Source of the DNA: Chloroflexota bacterium
Lineage (GTDB): Bacteria > Chloroflexota > Anaerolineae > Aggregatilineales > J027
Assembly (NCBI GenBank): GCA_024434115.1
Contig: QMIT01000015.1
Span: 62,001-126,000 of the forward strand
Reading direction: 5' to 3'
Length of the DNA stretch: 64,000 bases
A program made the position numbers and the translations under genes. Positions 18,279 to 27,161 of this stretch are shown in pieces. Position 1 is the first letter of the stretch. Each line of letters begins with the position of its first letter. The notes below the pieces were generated by a model. It worked only from the letters and a program-made list of their open reading frames with translations, had not been told where the DNA came from and made no database searches.

Positions 18279-18798
18279 TTTGCTCATTTTCATCATCGCT
18301 CGTGGCAGGAAATATCTCGACAAGTTGAGGTTCGACATCGATACCATATTTCATAGCCAATTGAGCAATGTGGATACCAAAGGTGGCTCTCAGGCCTCCT
18401 AGTGCGGCAAAAAAATCTCGGATATCTGGTTCGTCCCATCTTGATGGATGACGGATAGAATATTTCATATCTCGGATATCAATATGTTGGGTTTTATCAA
18501 GGAACTTCCTACAAGCTGCCCTCATTGCAGCAATAGACTGACCTAAATCGGAAGTCCTATCGAGTTTTTCTAAATCAGATGAGAGGCGTTCCCTAATTTC
18601 CAAAATAGAACGAGAAGCGAATTCTATGTCTTCACGGTCATAAGGCACGTAAAGAACTCGTCTATCTTCCAAAAAGGTCATTAGTTGGGTAGCAATCTGC
18701 ACATCAAGCGTAGAGGGATTCCAAGATACTCCAAAAATCGGAGTTGAAAATCCCGTCAATCTATTAGCTAATTCCAAAAATCGAAATTTGGTTCCCAT
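18274..18798 (-). CDS. Hypothetical protein, possibly DUF6650-like
   Basis: A 174-residue soluble protein. The N-terminus RFLELANRLTGFSTPIFGVS followed by WNP, and the segment TFLEDRRVLYVPYDREDIEF, look like a conserved domain that I tentatively associate with DUF6650. That assignment is from memory and unverified. A helical middle (SILEIRERLSSDLEKL) and the segment HPSRWDEPDIRDFFAALGGLR follow. ATG 18798 has AGGGA eight bases upstream, whereas the upstream ATG at 18828 lacks a site. It is AT-rich and convergent with the BRO-N gene. No catalytic motif is evident. Confidence 0.6.
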   Translation of the reverse strand: MGTKFRFLELANRLTGFSTPIFGVSWNPSTLDVQIATQLMTFLEDRRVLYVPYDREDIEFASRSILEIRERLSSDLEKLDRTSDLGQSIAAMRAACRKFLDKTQHIDIRDMKYSIRHPSRWDEPDIRDFFAALGGLRATFGIHIAQLAMKYGIDVEPQLVEIFPATSDDENEQR

Positions 18799-18898
18799 AA
18801 AGTTTTCCCTGAGTTCATAAGACAACATTTATGACATAATACACCTAAAATCTGCTGCTTAAGGCTCTAATTGCTCAAACTAAACCGTAGAGTGAAAA

Positions 18899-19723
18899 AT
18901 GCCCTACTCCCTCAACACCGAACGCCGTCTGCGTGAACAAATCTGTCACATCGGTGAATTAATGCACCGCTTCCAATACATTGATGCCACTTCCGGCAAT
19001 ATCTCTGCCCGTCTCGACCATGACCGCATTCTAGCAACCCCTTCCGGCTTGGCGAAGGGCTTTATGAAACCCGATGAATTGATTGTCGTGGATATGGAGG
19101 GGAAAAAAGTCGGCCCCGCCACAGCCGCCAACCGTGATCTAAAGCCAACCTCCGAGATTCTGATGCACCTTGAAGCCTTCAAACAGCGGCCCGATGTCAT
19201 GGGGGTTGTCCATGCCCACCCCCCTACCGCCATTGCCATGAGCATCGCTGGCATCAGTTTTCAGCAGTGTACCATCCCCGAAGCGATTGTCGTCTTGGGC
19301 CTTGTCCCCACCACCCCCTATTCCACCCCATCCAGCGCCGAAAACCGCGACGCCATCAGCCAATTGATTGTCATGCACGACGCCATTATGTTGGCTTATC
19401 ATGGTTCACTGACCGTCGGGCCGGATGTCTGGACAGCCTATATGCGCCTCGAAACATTGGAGCATACCGCCAAAATCCTGTACATGGTGCATCAACTCGG
19501 CGGCGGCCCTGCCCTGCCTCCCGAACAAGTACAGAAATTATTGGATTTGCGGAAACAATTGGGTCTATCTCGCCCCGGTGACGACGAGCGTTATTGTGAA
19601 AATTGCGGTCTATGCCATCCGTCCGGCGTGCATATCTATCAGCAAGCCCCCACCCCAGCCGAGATTGAGTCTAAAATTCGGGAACGGGTATCGGCGATGG
19701 TACGTGAGACTTTGGGGAAATGA
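18899..19723 (+). CDS. Class II aldolase/adducin family protein
   Basis: A 274-residue member of the fuculose-phosphate aldolase/adducin family, which cleaves phospho-sugars or related acids using a divalent metal. The phosphate-binding TSGNISARL is at about residues 31-39. TPSGLAKGF follows, the metal-binding pair HAHPPTA lies near residue 104, and the third His is in AYHGSLTVG. The final 55 residues extend past the usual core and contain CENCGLCHP, a CxxCxxC cluster that could bind metal. The substrate is not determined. It is upstream of, and convergent with, ino1. Confidence 0.82.
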   Translation: MPYSLNTERRLREQICHIGELMHRFQYIDATSGNISARLDHDRILATPSGLAKGFMKPDELIVVDMEGKKVGPATAANRDLKPTSEILMHLEAFKQRPDVMGVVHAHPPTAIAMSIAGISFQQCTIPEAIVVLGLVPTTPYSTPSSAENRDAISQLIVMHDAIMLAYHGSLTVGPDVWTAYMRLETLEHTAKILYMVHQLGGGPALPPEQVQKLLDLRKQLGLSRPGDDERYCENCGLCHPSGVHIYQQAPTPAEIESKIRERVSAMVRETLGK

Positions 19724-19804
19724 AGTTTAAAAAAAGGTTAAATGTGCTGGCACTTGACAAGTGCATCCCGTTTCACAGACCGCACAAAGTCCTTTTTATG
19801 ACCC

Positions 19805-19840
19805 TGTAAAATAAACAAGGGTAGGTTAGCCCTACCCCTG
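19805..19840 (-). terminator. Intrinsic terminator of ino1
   Basis: On the minus strand CAGGGGTAGG pairs with CCTACCCTTG over ten base pairs (one G-U), loop GCTAA, followed by a TTTATTTT tract. Plus coordinates are stems 19831-19840 and 19816-19825. It lies 20 bases after the ino1 stop. Confidence 0.8.
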
Positions 19841-19860
19841 TCATAGGCGGCAAAAAGCTA

Positions 19861-21018
19861 TTACTTGTTTTGCGTGGCTTTCTTAGTGGGTTCTGGCATT
19901 GGAATCACGGCATCGTCGGCAGGTTTGACGACCTGATTGTATTCCCCAGCAATATAGAGTTCGGTGTTATTGCGGGCAATATCGTCGGGGTGCTGCACGG
20001 GTGGGGACTTCATGAAATAGCTGGCAGGCCCTTCCAATGTCCCGCTCAGGCCACGATCCAAGCCGAGTTTGGCACAGCGTACCGCGTCAATGATAATCCC
20101 GGCACTGTTGGGGCTGTCCCACACTTCCAATTTCAATTCGATATTCAATGGCACATCGCCAAAGGACTGCCCTTCCAAGCGGATGTGTGCCCATTTGCGG
20201 TCAGTCAGCCATGGCACATAGTCGCTTGGCCCGATATACACATCGTCTGGGGACATCTGATAAGGCAATTGGCTGGTGACGCTGTTGGTCTTGGAAATCT
20301 TCTTGCTTTCCAGACGTTCACGATCCAGCATGTTATAGAAGTCCATGTTACCGCCCACGTTCAATTGGCTGGTACGCAGCAGGCGCACACCGCGATCATT
20401 GAACAGGTTGGTCAGCACACGATGAACAATCGTCGCCCCCACTTGGCTCTTGATGTCGTCACCAATCAATGGCAAGTTATGTTGGGCAAAACGACGCTGC
20501 CAATAGGGTTCACGCGCAATAAACACGGGAATCGCATTCACAAACGCGCAGCCCGCATTCAGAATTTGCTCTACATACCACTTGGTCGCCTGTTCGCTAC
20601 CGACGGGCAAATAATTGACGACCACATCGGTCTTAGTATCTTTCAAAATCTGCACAATGTCGGCGGTAGAACCGGGCGCTTTGGTGATTTTACGTGCTAG
20701 ATACGTGCCGAGACCATCATGGGTCATCCCCCGTGCGACTGGCACATTAAGATGTGGTACATCGGTGAATTTAATGGTGTTGTTTTGACCAGACCAAATC
20801 GCTTCACTTAAATCTTTGCCGACTTTTTCGACATCAATATCAATCGCCGCACTAAATTCAATATCCCGCACATGATAGCCGCCCAAATTGACGTGCATCA
20901 AACCGGGAATTTTTTCATCCTCAGCGGCATTGCGATAATAATGGACGCCCTGTACCAGCGAATTCGCGCAGTTCCCTACGCCGATAATCGCTACACGGAC
21001 TTTTTTCTTATTCGTCAT
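19861..21018 (-). CDS. ino1: Myo-inositol-1-phosphate synthase
   Basis: NAD-dependent isomerisation of glucose 6-phosphate to 1L-myo-inositol 1-phosphate, the first step to inositol lipids and related compounds. The 385-residue protein has the short prokaryotic form. The dinucleotide motif [16 protein letters not shown] is at the N-terminus. The central [16 protein letters not shown] contains the catalytic-site Asp and Lys of the family. [13 protein letters not shown] and [13 protein letters not shown] are further signatures. The ATG has AGGAG six bases upstream. It ends at an intrinsic terminator and appears monocistronic. Confidence 0.93.
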   Translation of the reverse strand: MTNKKKVRVAIIGVGNCANSLVQGVHYYRNAAEDEKIPGLMHVNLGGYHVRDIEFSAAIDIDVEKVGKDLSEAIWSGQNNTIKFTDVPHLNVPVARGMTHDGLGTYLARKITKAPGSTADIVQILKDTKTDVVVNYLPVGSEQATKWYVEQILNAGCAFVNAIPVFIAREPYWQRRFAQHNLPLIGDDIKSQVGATIVHRVLTNLFNDRGVRLLRTSQLNVGGNMDFYNMLDRERLESKKISKTNSVTSQLPYQMSPDDVYIGPSDYVPWLTDRKWAHIRLEGQSFGDVPLNIELKLEVWDSPNSAGIIIDAVRCAKLGLDRGLSGTLEGPASYFMKSPPVQHPDDIARNNTELYIAGEYNQVVKPADDAVIPMPEPTKKATQNK

Positions 21019-21252
21019 TTCGACTCCTGATGAACAGACTAAAAAGCAAATTGCTCGATGGATGTTAAACGGAGAAAATTCAGGCCAGTGTAATTCTACA
21101 AAGGGGTGTTATCAAGACTGAACCCCACCCTTTAGTAAAATTAGCTTAATCTCCCCACCCTTAAAGAACCCCCGACATAAATAAACGATTTGCCCATCCA
21201 AAGTTTTCTGACCGAATAAATTGCTTATTTTTAGACTTCAAATTTCAACCGT

Positions 21253-22458
21253 CTAAATTTCCCATTCAGCCTCATCAATCAGTATATTGTTGACATCGCG
21301 GGCCATCACAACAATCTTATCTTGGTGGATTTCGACTAGAAGATAATGCGCCAGTGACACGGCCTTTTGACTCCATGCTACCTTCTCCCCAATGGCATAA
21401 ATTGATTGCGATCCCCCCCCAGAAGTGACGTAGTGAACACCATCCAAAAACAGCCGTTCATACAGATGGGCATGAGCCGCAATGACCACCCCAATTTGAT
21501 CGGCAGCATTCGAAAATCGCCTGTACCAATCGCCTTCAACGGGTAGTCCATCCTCTTGGTGTACGGAACTTGATGTCCATAGCGGGATATGGAAAAAAGG
21601 AATGGTGGTACGGAAATCTGTATTGGCAAGGCGCTCATCCAGCCATTGATTTTGTTCGACCCGTCCGGGGTCGGTATAAAACACCTGCGAATCCAACGAG
21701 AGAAACTGCACATCATTGACTACAAACGATGACCACTGCCGCCGCCCTTCAAATGCCTCATCTGGGTTATAAGGGGGAAAAGCCCAATAGATAAACGACT
21801 GCCCATCCAAAAGGGTGGTGCCTTCACGGTCATGATTGCCCACCGCGACATAATGGGGCACTTGGCGCAGTACTTCACGGAACGGCCCATAATATTTCTG
21901 TGCCCAATTCAGCCATAAATCATGATCGTTTTCATCACTGTTATAAACCACATCTCCCAGATGGATGAAAAAATCTATATTCTCTTGGGCGATATGCTCC
22001 GCCAACTGCCATGTTACGCTATCTCCAAAGCCGCTGTCTCCCAATGCCGCAAATCGGATAGGCCATTCATACGGCTGGGTACGAAATGAAATTGGCCCCC
22101 ATGCTTCCTCTTGCCCTAACAGCGAGGGTGAGTGCCCGTCAACCAACACCTCAGCTTGATAGGAAGTGGATTTTTCGAGGTTTTCAATGGTGACCAATTG
22201 GCGCAATTGCTGTGTTGCATCCACCGGAATCCGCTGAACTTCTATCCCCGACTGGCTGATAATCACTTCTGCCTCGCCGGTATAGGACGACAAGCGAAAA
22301 TATATCATAGCGCTGTTTTCGGTGACATGAAGGGTGGTGGGTGGAATAAAAAACCTCTGTGCGACTTCACTCTGGGCAAAAAGGGGATTAAATCGCCGCA
22401 AAAATGGATAGCTTGCCGTCAACCCGACCAGCGACTTAAGAAAATCGCGCCTTTTCAT
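21253..22458 (-). CDS. Tat-exported metallophosphoesterase (purple-acid-phosphatase-like)
   Basis: A 401-residue exported phosphoesterase. The N-terminus MKRRDFLKSLVGLTASYPFL is a twin-arginine signal. About residues 40-125 form a fibronectin-like domain as in purple acid phosphatases. The catalytic domain has the dimetal motifs in order: ALGDSGFGD, HLGDVVYN, VGNHDREGT, a later His in FHIPLW, and AHAHLYER. All expected ligands seem present. ATG 22458 makes the Tat motif directly N-terminal. It lies 7 bases after the LCP gene, so the two are likely one transcript at the cell surface. Confidence 0.88.
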   Translation of the reverse strand: MKRRDFLKSLVGLTASYPFLRRFNPLFAQSEVAQRFFIPPTTLHVTENSAMIYFRLSSYTGEAEVIISQSGIEVQRIPVDATQQLRQLVTIENLEKSTSYQAEVLVDGHSPSLLGQEEAWGPISFRTQPYEWPIRFAALGDSGFGDSVTWQLAEHIAQENIDFFIHLGDVVYNSDENDHDLWLNWAQKYYGPFREVLRQVPHYVAVGNHDREGTTLLDGQSFIYWAFPPYNPDEAFEGRRQWSSFVVNDVQFLSLDSQVFYTDPGRVEQNQWLDERLANTDFRTTIPFFHIPLWTSSSVHQEDGLPVEGDWYRRFSNAADQIGVVIAAHAHLYERLFLDGVHYVTSGGGSQSIYAIGEKVAWSQKAVSLAHYLLVEIHQDKIVVMARDVNNILIDEAEWEI

Positions 22459-22465
22459 GAGAGGC

Positions 22466-23404
22466 CTACCGTAAATGCTCATCAATCCACGCCTCTAATT
22501 TATCCATATTCGGGCGTAAAGTACCGTCTACCACTATCATGTAGTCGGTATTAATCACCAATTGCTGCAAACTATCGCCGCGTCCATACAATACCAATGC
22601 GGGGGCCAGTCGAAACGCTTCTCCAGCCGTCAAGTCAGTTTCATAATGTTTGTCAATGACTTCCCACGCCTTCGACCAATGTAGGGGATTTGCCAATTTT
22701 TTCATCAGGGCTTCCATAACCTGCTGCTGACGTGCCGCCCGTCCATAATCGTCATCTTGATGGCGTGTCCGGGCATATTGCAGCGCTCGCTCCCCATCCA
22801 TTGTTTGTTCGCCCGGCTCAAATACTACTTCAATCGTTCCGCCGTCATGGGTGGGATATTGTCGGTCTACGATGCGTTTGGGCACATCAATTTCGATACC
22901 CCCCACCGCATCTACTAATTCCACAAACCCCTCAAAGCTAATCCGCACAGTATGGTCAATGTCCACATTAAAAGTAACTTCCAATGTGTTGACGATTTCA
23001 TCTTCGCCCGTCCCCGGCGCATAAACTTCCGCATTCCGTACCACCGTATTTGCCATGATTAGGCCGTAATTAGGCGATTCAACATACATCCCACGCGGGA
23101 CAGACAGCATACTCACTTGGTTGCCATCCGGGTCTATGCTCATAATGATGATACTGTCCGTTCGTGCGATCTTTTCCTCATTCGTGCCGGGCCGTGCATC
23201 CCCGCCCAAGATCAAAATATTGGTTTGTTCGGGTGGGTCGGCAAAATAAAACCCAAAACTCGCAACAACGCATAGACAACTCATCACCACCATTAAAACA
23301 ATCACACCTGCCCCACACGATAAACACGTTCGCAAAGGCGAAGCCGTTCGGCGCGGCGGACGCAAGGCTGTTGAATAGCGAACAGGCATGGGTGGTGGTT
23401 TCAT
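22466..23404 (-). CDS. LytR-CpsA-Psr (LCP) family protein
   Basis: LCP enzymes transfer glycopolymers from lipid carriers to the cell wall. The 312-residue protein has a cytoplasmic N-terminus and one transmembrane helix (VIVLMVVMSCLCVVASFGFYF), followed by the extracytoplasmic LCP core. NILILGGDARPGTNEEKIARTDSIII is split here into its two key parts: the Asp-Arg strand and the ARTDS motif. SVPRGMYV, a further SFEGFVELVDAVGGIEID and the arginine-rich ALQYARTRHQDDD complete the active site. ATG 23404 is spaced 11 bases from AGAGG; an ATG three codons earlier is possible. It is followed by the phosphatase gene. Confidence 0.9.
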   Translation of the reverse strand: MKPPPMPVRYSTALRPPRRTASPLRTCLSCGAGVIVLMVVMSCLCVVASFGFYFADPPEQTNILILGGDARPGTNEEKIARTDSIIIMSIDPDGNQVSMLSVPRGMYVESPNYGLIMANTVVRNAEVYAPGTGEDEIVNTLEVTFNVDIDHTVRISFEGFVELVDAVGGIEIDVPKRIVDRQYPTHDGGTIEVVFEPGEQTMDGERALQYARTRHQDDDYGRAARQQQVMEALMKKLANPLHWSKAWEVIDKHYETDLTAGEAFRLAPALVLYGRGDSLQQLVINTDYMIVVDGTLRPNMDKLEAWIDEHLR

Positions 23405-23570
23405 AGATAACATAACCTCTTATGCTTGAATACCAGAGCTAATAATACGACAAAAAATGCCGAGTTCAATCGGCTGTCTGTAGATTATTTTGAGATTATT
23501 GCGCTACTACTGGTCGCTGATCGGCTTACTCGCTCAAGCAGGTCGTAACCTTGTCCAAGCGGGGCCTATC

Positions 23571-24434
23571 CTAAGTGAGAATGCGTTGATATAAGCGGCT
23601 GGCGATAAGGTTAAAAAACACCGTGATGCCTGCCAGAATCAGTATATCCCAGCCGACCCCAAATTGGCTGTGACCCCCTTCCACCATCATCGCCCGCAAC
23701 GCATCTACCGTATAGGTCAGTGGGTTGATATGAGATAGCACCTTTAACCATTCTGGCATAATGCTAATCGGATAAATAGCATTGCTGGCAAAAAACAGCG
23801 GCATAATGATGACCTGATTAATCCCCACCAACCGTTCGCCCCGCTTCACGATACAGGCGATGATAAGTGAAAACATTGCAAACAGGGCCGAACTCAGAAC
23901 AATCGTCAACAGCGCCCCCAACAATGCCAGCGGATTGGGGTTGATATGCACGCCCACCAACACCCCTAACAGACCAATCGCCAACGCCTGCGGAATAGCG
24001 CGTACTCCCGCCGAAAGCGCCTTGCCTGCCACCAATGCCGCACGGGGAACGGGGCTTGCCAAAAATTTATGCAGTATCCCCAAATCACGTTCCCAGATGG
24101 TAGCAATCCCATAAAAGATAGCCGTGAACAGCATCCCCTGTGCCAAGATACCGGGGGTCATATAATCCAGATAGCTCAAATTGCCTGTTGGGATGACCCG
24201 CGCTCGATTCAACACTTGTCCAAATACCAATAGCCAGAAAACCGGGCCAGCCGAGCGCATGATTAGTTCGATGGGGTCACGGCGCACTTTTCGCGCTTCC
24301 ATCTCCGCGACCACCAGCGCCTTATAGATGAAATTCCCAACAGCTTTTGCCCACTGTAATTCCAAGCCCTTTTCAACCGAGACGGCGGGCCGTGCGTCGT
24401 GTTCTTGCGATGTCACGGTAGGTACTACTCCCAT
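23571..24434 (-). CDS. ABC-2 permease (DrrB-like)
   Basis: Membrane subunit of a daunorubicin-resistance-type exporter, 287 residues with six helices. The cytoplasmic N-terminus leads to DPIELIMRSAGPVFWLLVFG. The family segment IWERDLGILHKFLASPVPR is followed by the ABC-2 signature LFFASNAIYPISIMP, and HINPLTYTVDALR is another hallmark. As called, its start overlaps the end of the ATPase gene by 62 bases, which is unusually long. The ribosome binding site before ATG 24434 is weak, so the real start may be further downstream. Confidence 0.87.
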   Translation of the reverse strand: MGVVPTVTSQEHDARPAVSVEKGLELQWAKAVGNFIYKALVVAEMEARKVRRDPIELIMRSAGPVFWLLVFGQVLNRARVIPTGNLSYLDYMTPGILAQGMLFTAIFYGIATIWERDLGILHKFLASPVPRAALVAGKALSAGVRAIPQALAIGLLGVLVGVHINPNPLALLGALLTIVLSSALFAMFSLIIACIVKRGERLVGINQVIIMPLFFASNAIYPISIMPEWLKVLSHINPLTYTVDALRAMMVEGGHSQFGVGWDILILAGITVFFNLIASRLYQRILT

Positions 24435-25197
24435 TCTCTACAAATTGATCCCCTGTATAATAGGCAAAAACATCGTCCAGATTGACATTTTCGCCCGATT
24501 TGGCTTGTTTGCCTTCCACCGACGATTTGAGCGTGGCGGGGGTATCACAAGCCACCACCCGCCCCCGGTGCATAATCGCAATCCGATTACATAACACGTC
24601 GGCTTCTTCCATATAATGTGTTGTGAGCAAAATCGTCATGCCAAATTGGGTTTTTAGTTCCTGAATGTGCCCCCAGACAGCCTTACGCGCTACGGGGTCT
24701 AGCCCTACAGTCGGCTCATCCAAAAATAACAGTCGTGGACGGTGGAGCATGGATTGGGCAATTTCCAACCGTCGCACCATGCCACCTGAATAATTCCGTA
24801 CAATTTTATGGGTGGCCTCGCCTAATCCCATAAATTCAAGCGCCTCGGTCAAACGGGCTTTTAATTCACGGCGCGGTACATCATACAACTTGGCAAAAAT
24901 GAGCAGATTTTCATAGCCCGTCATGTTACCGTCTGCCGACAAAATCTGGGGCACATACCCAACTACTCGCCGTACCATTGCAGGTTGACGTTTAATATCG
25001 TGGCCTGCAATGGTCGCCGTTCCGGTAGACGGGGACAAAAGTGTGGTCAGCATTTTGATGGTCGTGCTTTTGCCCGCGCCGTTTGGCCCCAACAGACCAA
25101 ACACCTCTCCTGTTTCCACGCCGATATTTAAGTCATCCACTGCCCAAAATTTATCAAATCTGCGGCCCAATTGGTCAGTCTGCAAAACAGTTGTCAA
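24373..25197 (-). CDS. ABC exporter ATP-binding protein (DrrA-like)
   Basis: A 274-residue ATPase of the DrrA class. Walker A is [10 protein letters not shown], the signature is NYSGGMVRRLEIAQS, and Walker B is LLFLDEPTVGLDP with switch LTTHYMEEAD. The TTG start at 25197 has GGAGG seven bases upstream. It is co-transcribed with the permease downstream. The XRE-type regulator at 25329 points away from it, so their promoters share a 130-base interval that contains a TGACC/GGTCA palindrome. Confidence 0.9.
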   Translation of the reverse strand: MTTVLQTDQLGRRFDKFWAVDDLNIGVETGEVFGLLGPNGAGKSTTIKMLTTLLSPSTGTATIAGHDIKRQPAMVRRVVGYVPQILSADGNMTGYENLLIFAKLYDVPRRELKARLTEALEFMGLGEATHKIVRNYSGGMVRRLEIAQSMLHRPRLLFLDEPTVGLDPVARKAVWGHIQELKTQFGMTILLTTHYMEEADVLCNRIAIMHRGRVVACDTPATLKSSVEGKQAKSGENVNLDDVFAYYTGDQFVENGSSTYRDIARTRRTARRLG

Positions 25198-25293
25198 TGC
25201 GTGACCTCCTCATCGTTCTCGCTTGCTGTCTCTATCCTACCGATGGATTCACCATCCGCCCATAGCAATATCAGCCACTTTAGGGTAATGTCG

Positions 25294-25309
25294 TGACCGA
25301 TTTTGGTCA
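25294..25309. promoter_or_regulatory. Putative operator TGACC-N6-GGTCA
   Basis: TGACC at 25294-25298 and GGTCA at 25305-25309 form an inverted repeat 20 bases before the XRE regulator gene. Its 11-base left part TGACCGATTTT recurs inverted at 26224-26234, on the other side of the same gene. This suggests autoregulation and control of the flanking genes. Inferred from the pattern only. Confidence 0.5.
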
Positions 25310-25328
25310 TTCTGTGGGAGAATAACCG

Positions 25329-26219
25329 ATGGGCAACCGTGAATTTGGATTATTCATTAGTGCCTTACGTCACCAACGCACCTTTTTTGATGAACAGGGG
25401 GTGCTGCGCCAATGGACACAGGCCGAACTCGCCCGCCGTGCCAATCTCTCTACTCGCCAAGTCTCCAAAATTGAACAAGGTGATGTGATTGATTTGCGAA
25501 GGCTGCTTGACTCGTTAGCGGCTGCTTTCCAGCTAAACGAGTCCGAAATAGCCGAATTTTATACCATCGCGGGGTTTGTTTACCCTAATACCCAAAAACC
25601 CCACACCCACAATCGCGCGGCCCTCGAATTATTCCTGCGCCAATTCCCCTACCCCATGACCGCCCGCAGCATCTTGGGGGATTACGTAGCTTTTAACAGC
25701 TATAACCAGACTCTGTATGGCTACACCCCCGAAAAACTCCGTCATTTGAATGAGGGTGAACTTGGCCCCAATTTGCTGCGTGTGCTGTTTGACCCCGAAT
25801 TTGATTACATGACCTATATCGGCGGCGAATCCAAATGGCGGCGGGATGTGCGCCTTTCTCTACAATTTTTCCGCGCCCGTACCTTTCGCTACATCGCCAC
25901 TGCTCGCTATCGGCAGATTATCCAAGCGATGAAACATTTCGCCGCTTTTGACCGCCTTTGGGATTTATCCTCGAATGACCCCCAAATTGAATTGAGCAAC
26001 CCCGATGGCACACCCACCCGACCCTTTACCTCCATCCATCACCCCGAATTTGGCCTGCTCGAATTTATGCCACTGCGTGTTCCACCTCGCCATTTTGGGC
26101 CGCTGCTCGAATTAATTGTGCTAGTGCCGATTGCCGTCAGAGAGGAAAACTATCAACGCCTACGGGCCAGCATCCAGCAAAATAAGCTCTATTTTTTTGA
26201 CGAGCGTCCGGTGGAATAG
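25329..26219 (+). CDS. XRE-type regulator with MmyB-like ligand domain
   Basis: A 296-residue regulator. About residues 28-75 form a Cro/C1 helix-turn-helix (WTQAELARRANLSTRQVSKIE, with the recognition helix in the second half). The remaining 200 residues resemble the MmyB/PAS-like ligand-binding domain found behind XRE domains: YVAFNSYNQTLYGYTPEKL, then a helical ARTFRYIATARYRQIIQAM, and a C-terminal GLLEFMPLRVP strand region. No metal or cofactor motif is certain. GGGAG precedes the ATG. It is divergent to the DrrAB genes and upstream of the rhomboid gene. Confidence 0.78.
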   Translation: MGNREFGLFISALRHQRTFFDEQGVLRQWTQAELARRANLSTRQVSKIEQGDVIDLRRLLDSLAAAFQLNESEIAEFYTIAGFVYPNTQKPHTHNRAALELFLRQFPYPMTARSILGDYVAFNSYNQTLYGYTPEKLRHLNEGELGPNLLRVLFDPEFDYMTYIGGESKWRRDVRLSLQFFRARTFRYIATARYRQIIQAMKHFAAFDRLWDLSSNDPQIELSNPDGTPTRPFTSIHHPEFGLLEFMPLRVPPRHFGPLLELIVLVPIAVREENYQRLRASIQQNKLYFFDERPVE

Positions 26220-26223
26220 GATA

Positions 26224-26234
26224 AAAATCGGTCA
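26224..26234. promoter_or_regulatory. Second copy of the TGACCGATTTT motif
   Basis: AAAATCGGTCA is the exact reverse complement of the 11 bases at 25294-25304. It lies five bases after the regulator stop and 103 bases before the rhomboid start. A plausible regulator site for the rhomboid gene. Confidence 0.4.
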
Positions 26235-26336
26235 TCTGGCCTATGTCAAGAGTAGCCATCTAACGGTTTGCAAAGCCTACAGATTTCTCTATGCTGTTCT
26301 CGTAAACATCCACTGCACAGCGTAAGGAGCGACGCG

Positions 26337-27044
26337 ATGTTTCCACTTCGGGATCAACTCCCCACACGCAGTTTTCCGATTGTCAATTATGTGTTGATTG
26401 TCCTAAATATCCTCATGTTTTTGCTTGAACTCACCGTCGGGCTAGAAAACGAACAGTTTTTCCGCGAATACGCCTTGATTCCAAACAATGTCACCAATGG
26501 CGTCGGGCTTGGCGATGCGTTCGATTTTCTGACGAGTATGTTTATGCACGCGGGTCTCGCCCATATCGCTGGTAACATGTTGTATCTGTGGATTTTTGGC
26601 GATAACGTCGAGGATGCCCTCGGTCACATCCGATACTTGTTCTTTTATCTGGCGGGCGGGGTTGCAGCGGCCATTACCCATATTGTGTTCGACCCGAATT
26701 CCACAATCCCAACGGTAGGGGCCAGTGGCGCGATTGCAGCGGCATTGGGTGCGTATCTCATCCTCTACCCACAGAGTAAAGTACAAACGATTGTTCCAGT
26801 TGGTCGTGCCGCTTCGGTAACGTTGGTTCCGGCCATTTTCGTGTTGGGTCTTTGGTTTGTCCTGCAACTGTTTCAAGGGCTTGCGTCATTGGGCGTAGAT
26901 GAGGAAGTCGGCGGCGTTGCGGTTTGGGCACATATCGGCGGTTTCGTGTTTGGCTTGGCCCTTGCCAAACTGCTGGCTAAACCGCGCAGTGAATATGGCG
27001 GTGCAAATTTTGACACCGGCGTGCAGCGCCCCCGACTGGCCTAG
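26337..27044 (+). CDS. Rhomboid family intramembrane serine protease
   Basis: A 235-residue polytopic protease with six to seven helices that cleaves substrates within the membrane. The N-terminal FPLRDQLPTRSFPIVNY is typical. HAGLAHIAGNML carries the oxyanion His/Asn region, catalytic Ser130 is in VGASGAIAA, and the partner His199 is in WAHIGGFVFG. The catalytic dyad is complete. ATG 26337 follows AAGGAGC at eight bases, so the longer open frame is not used. Physiological substrate unknown. It lies downstream of the XRE regulator. Confidence 0.93.
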   Translation: MFPLRDQLPTRSFPIVNYVLIVLNILMFLLELTVGLENEQFFREYALIPNNVTNGVGLGDAFDFLTSMFMHAGLAHIAGNMLYLWIFGDNVEDALGHIRYLFFYLAGGVAAAITHIVFDPNSTIPTVGASGAIAAALGAYLILYPQSKVQTIVPVGRAASVTLVPAIFVLGLWFVLQLFQGLASLGVDEEVGGVAVWAHIGGFVFGLALAKLLAKPRSEYGGANFDTGVQRPRLA

Positions 27045-27075
27045 TCCTCAACAATTTCAGTCCTCATAAACACCA

Positions 27076-27125
27076 TTGGAGTATATGGGGGGTCGCTCAA
27101 ACGAGCCTCTCGCTATATACTCCAA
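27076..27125. repeat. Large interrupted palindrome upstream of the phosphatase gene
   Basis: TTGGAGTATAT at 27076-27086 pairs perfectly with ATATACTCCAA at 27115-27125. An inner GCTC-AAAC-GAGC hairpin lies in the 28-base loop. No U-run follows, so it is unlikely to be an intrinsic terminator. It could be an operator or a 5' leader structure for the gene at 27162. Confidence 0.6.
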
Positions 27126-27161
27126 ATTGTTTATCGGGATGGTGTTAAAAAGGAATTGGAA

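Noticed and set aside
17418..18798. Prophage remnant
   Set aside because: Only a BRO-N-like gene points to a phage. There is no integrase, structural, lysis or attachment-site evidence.
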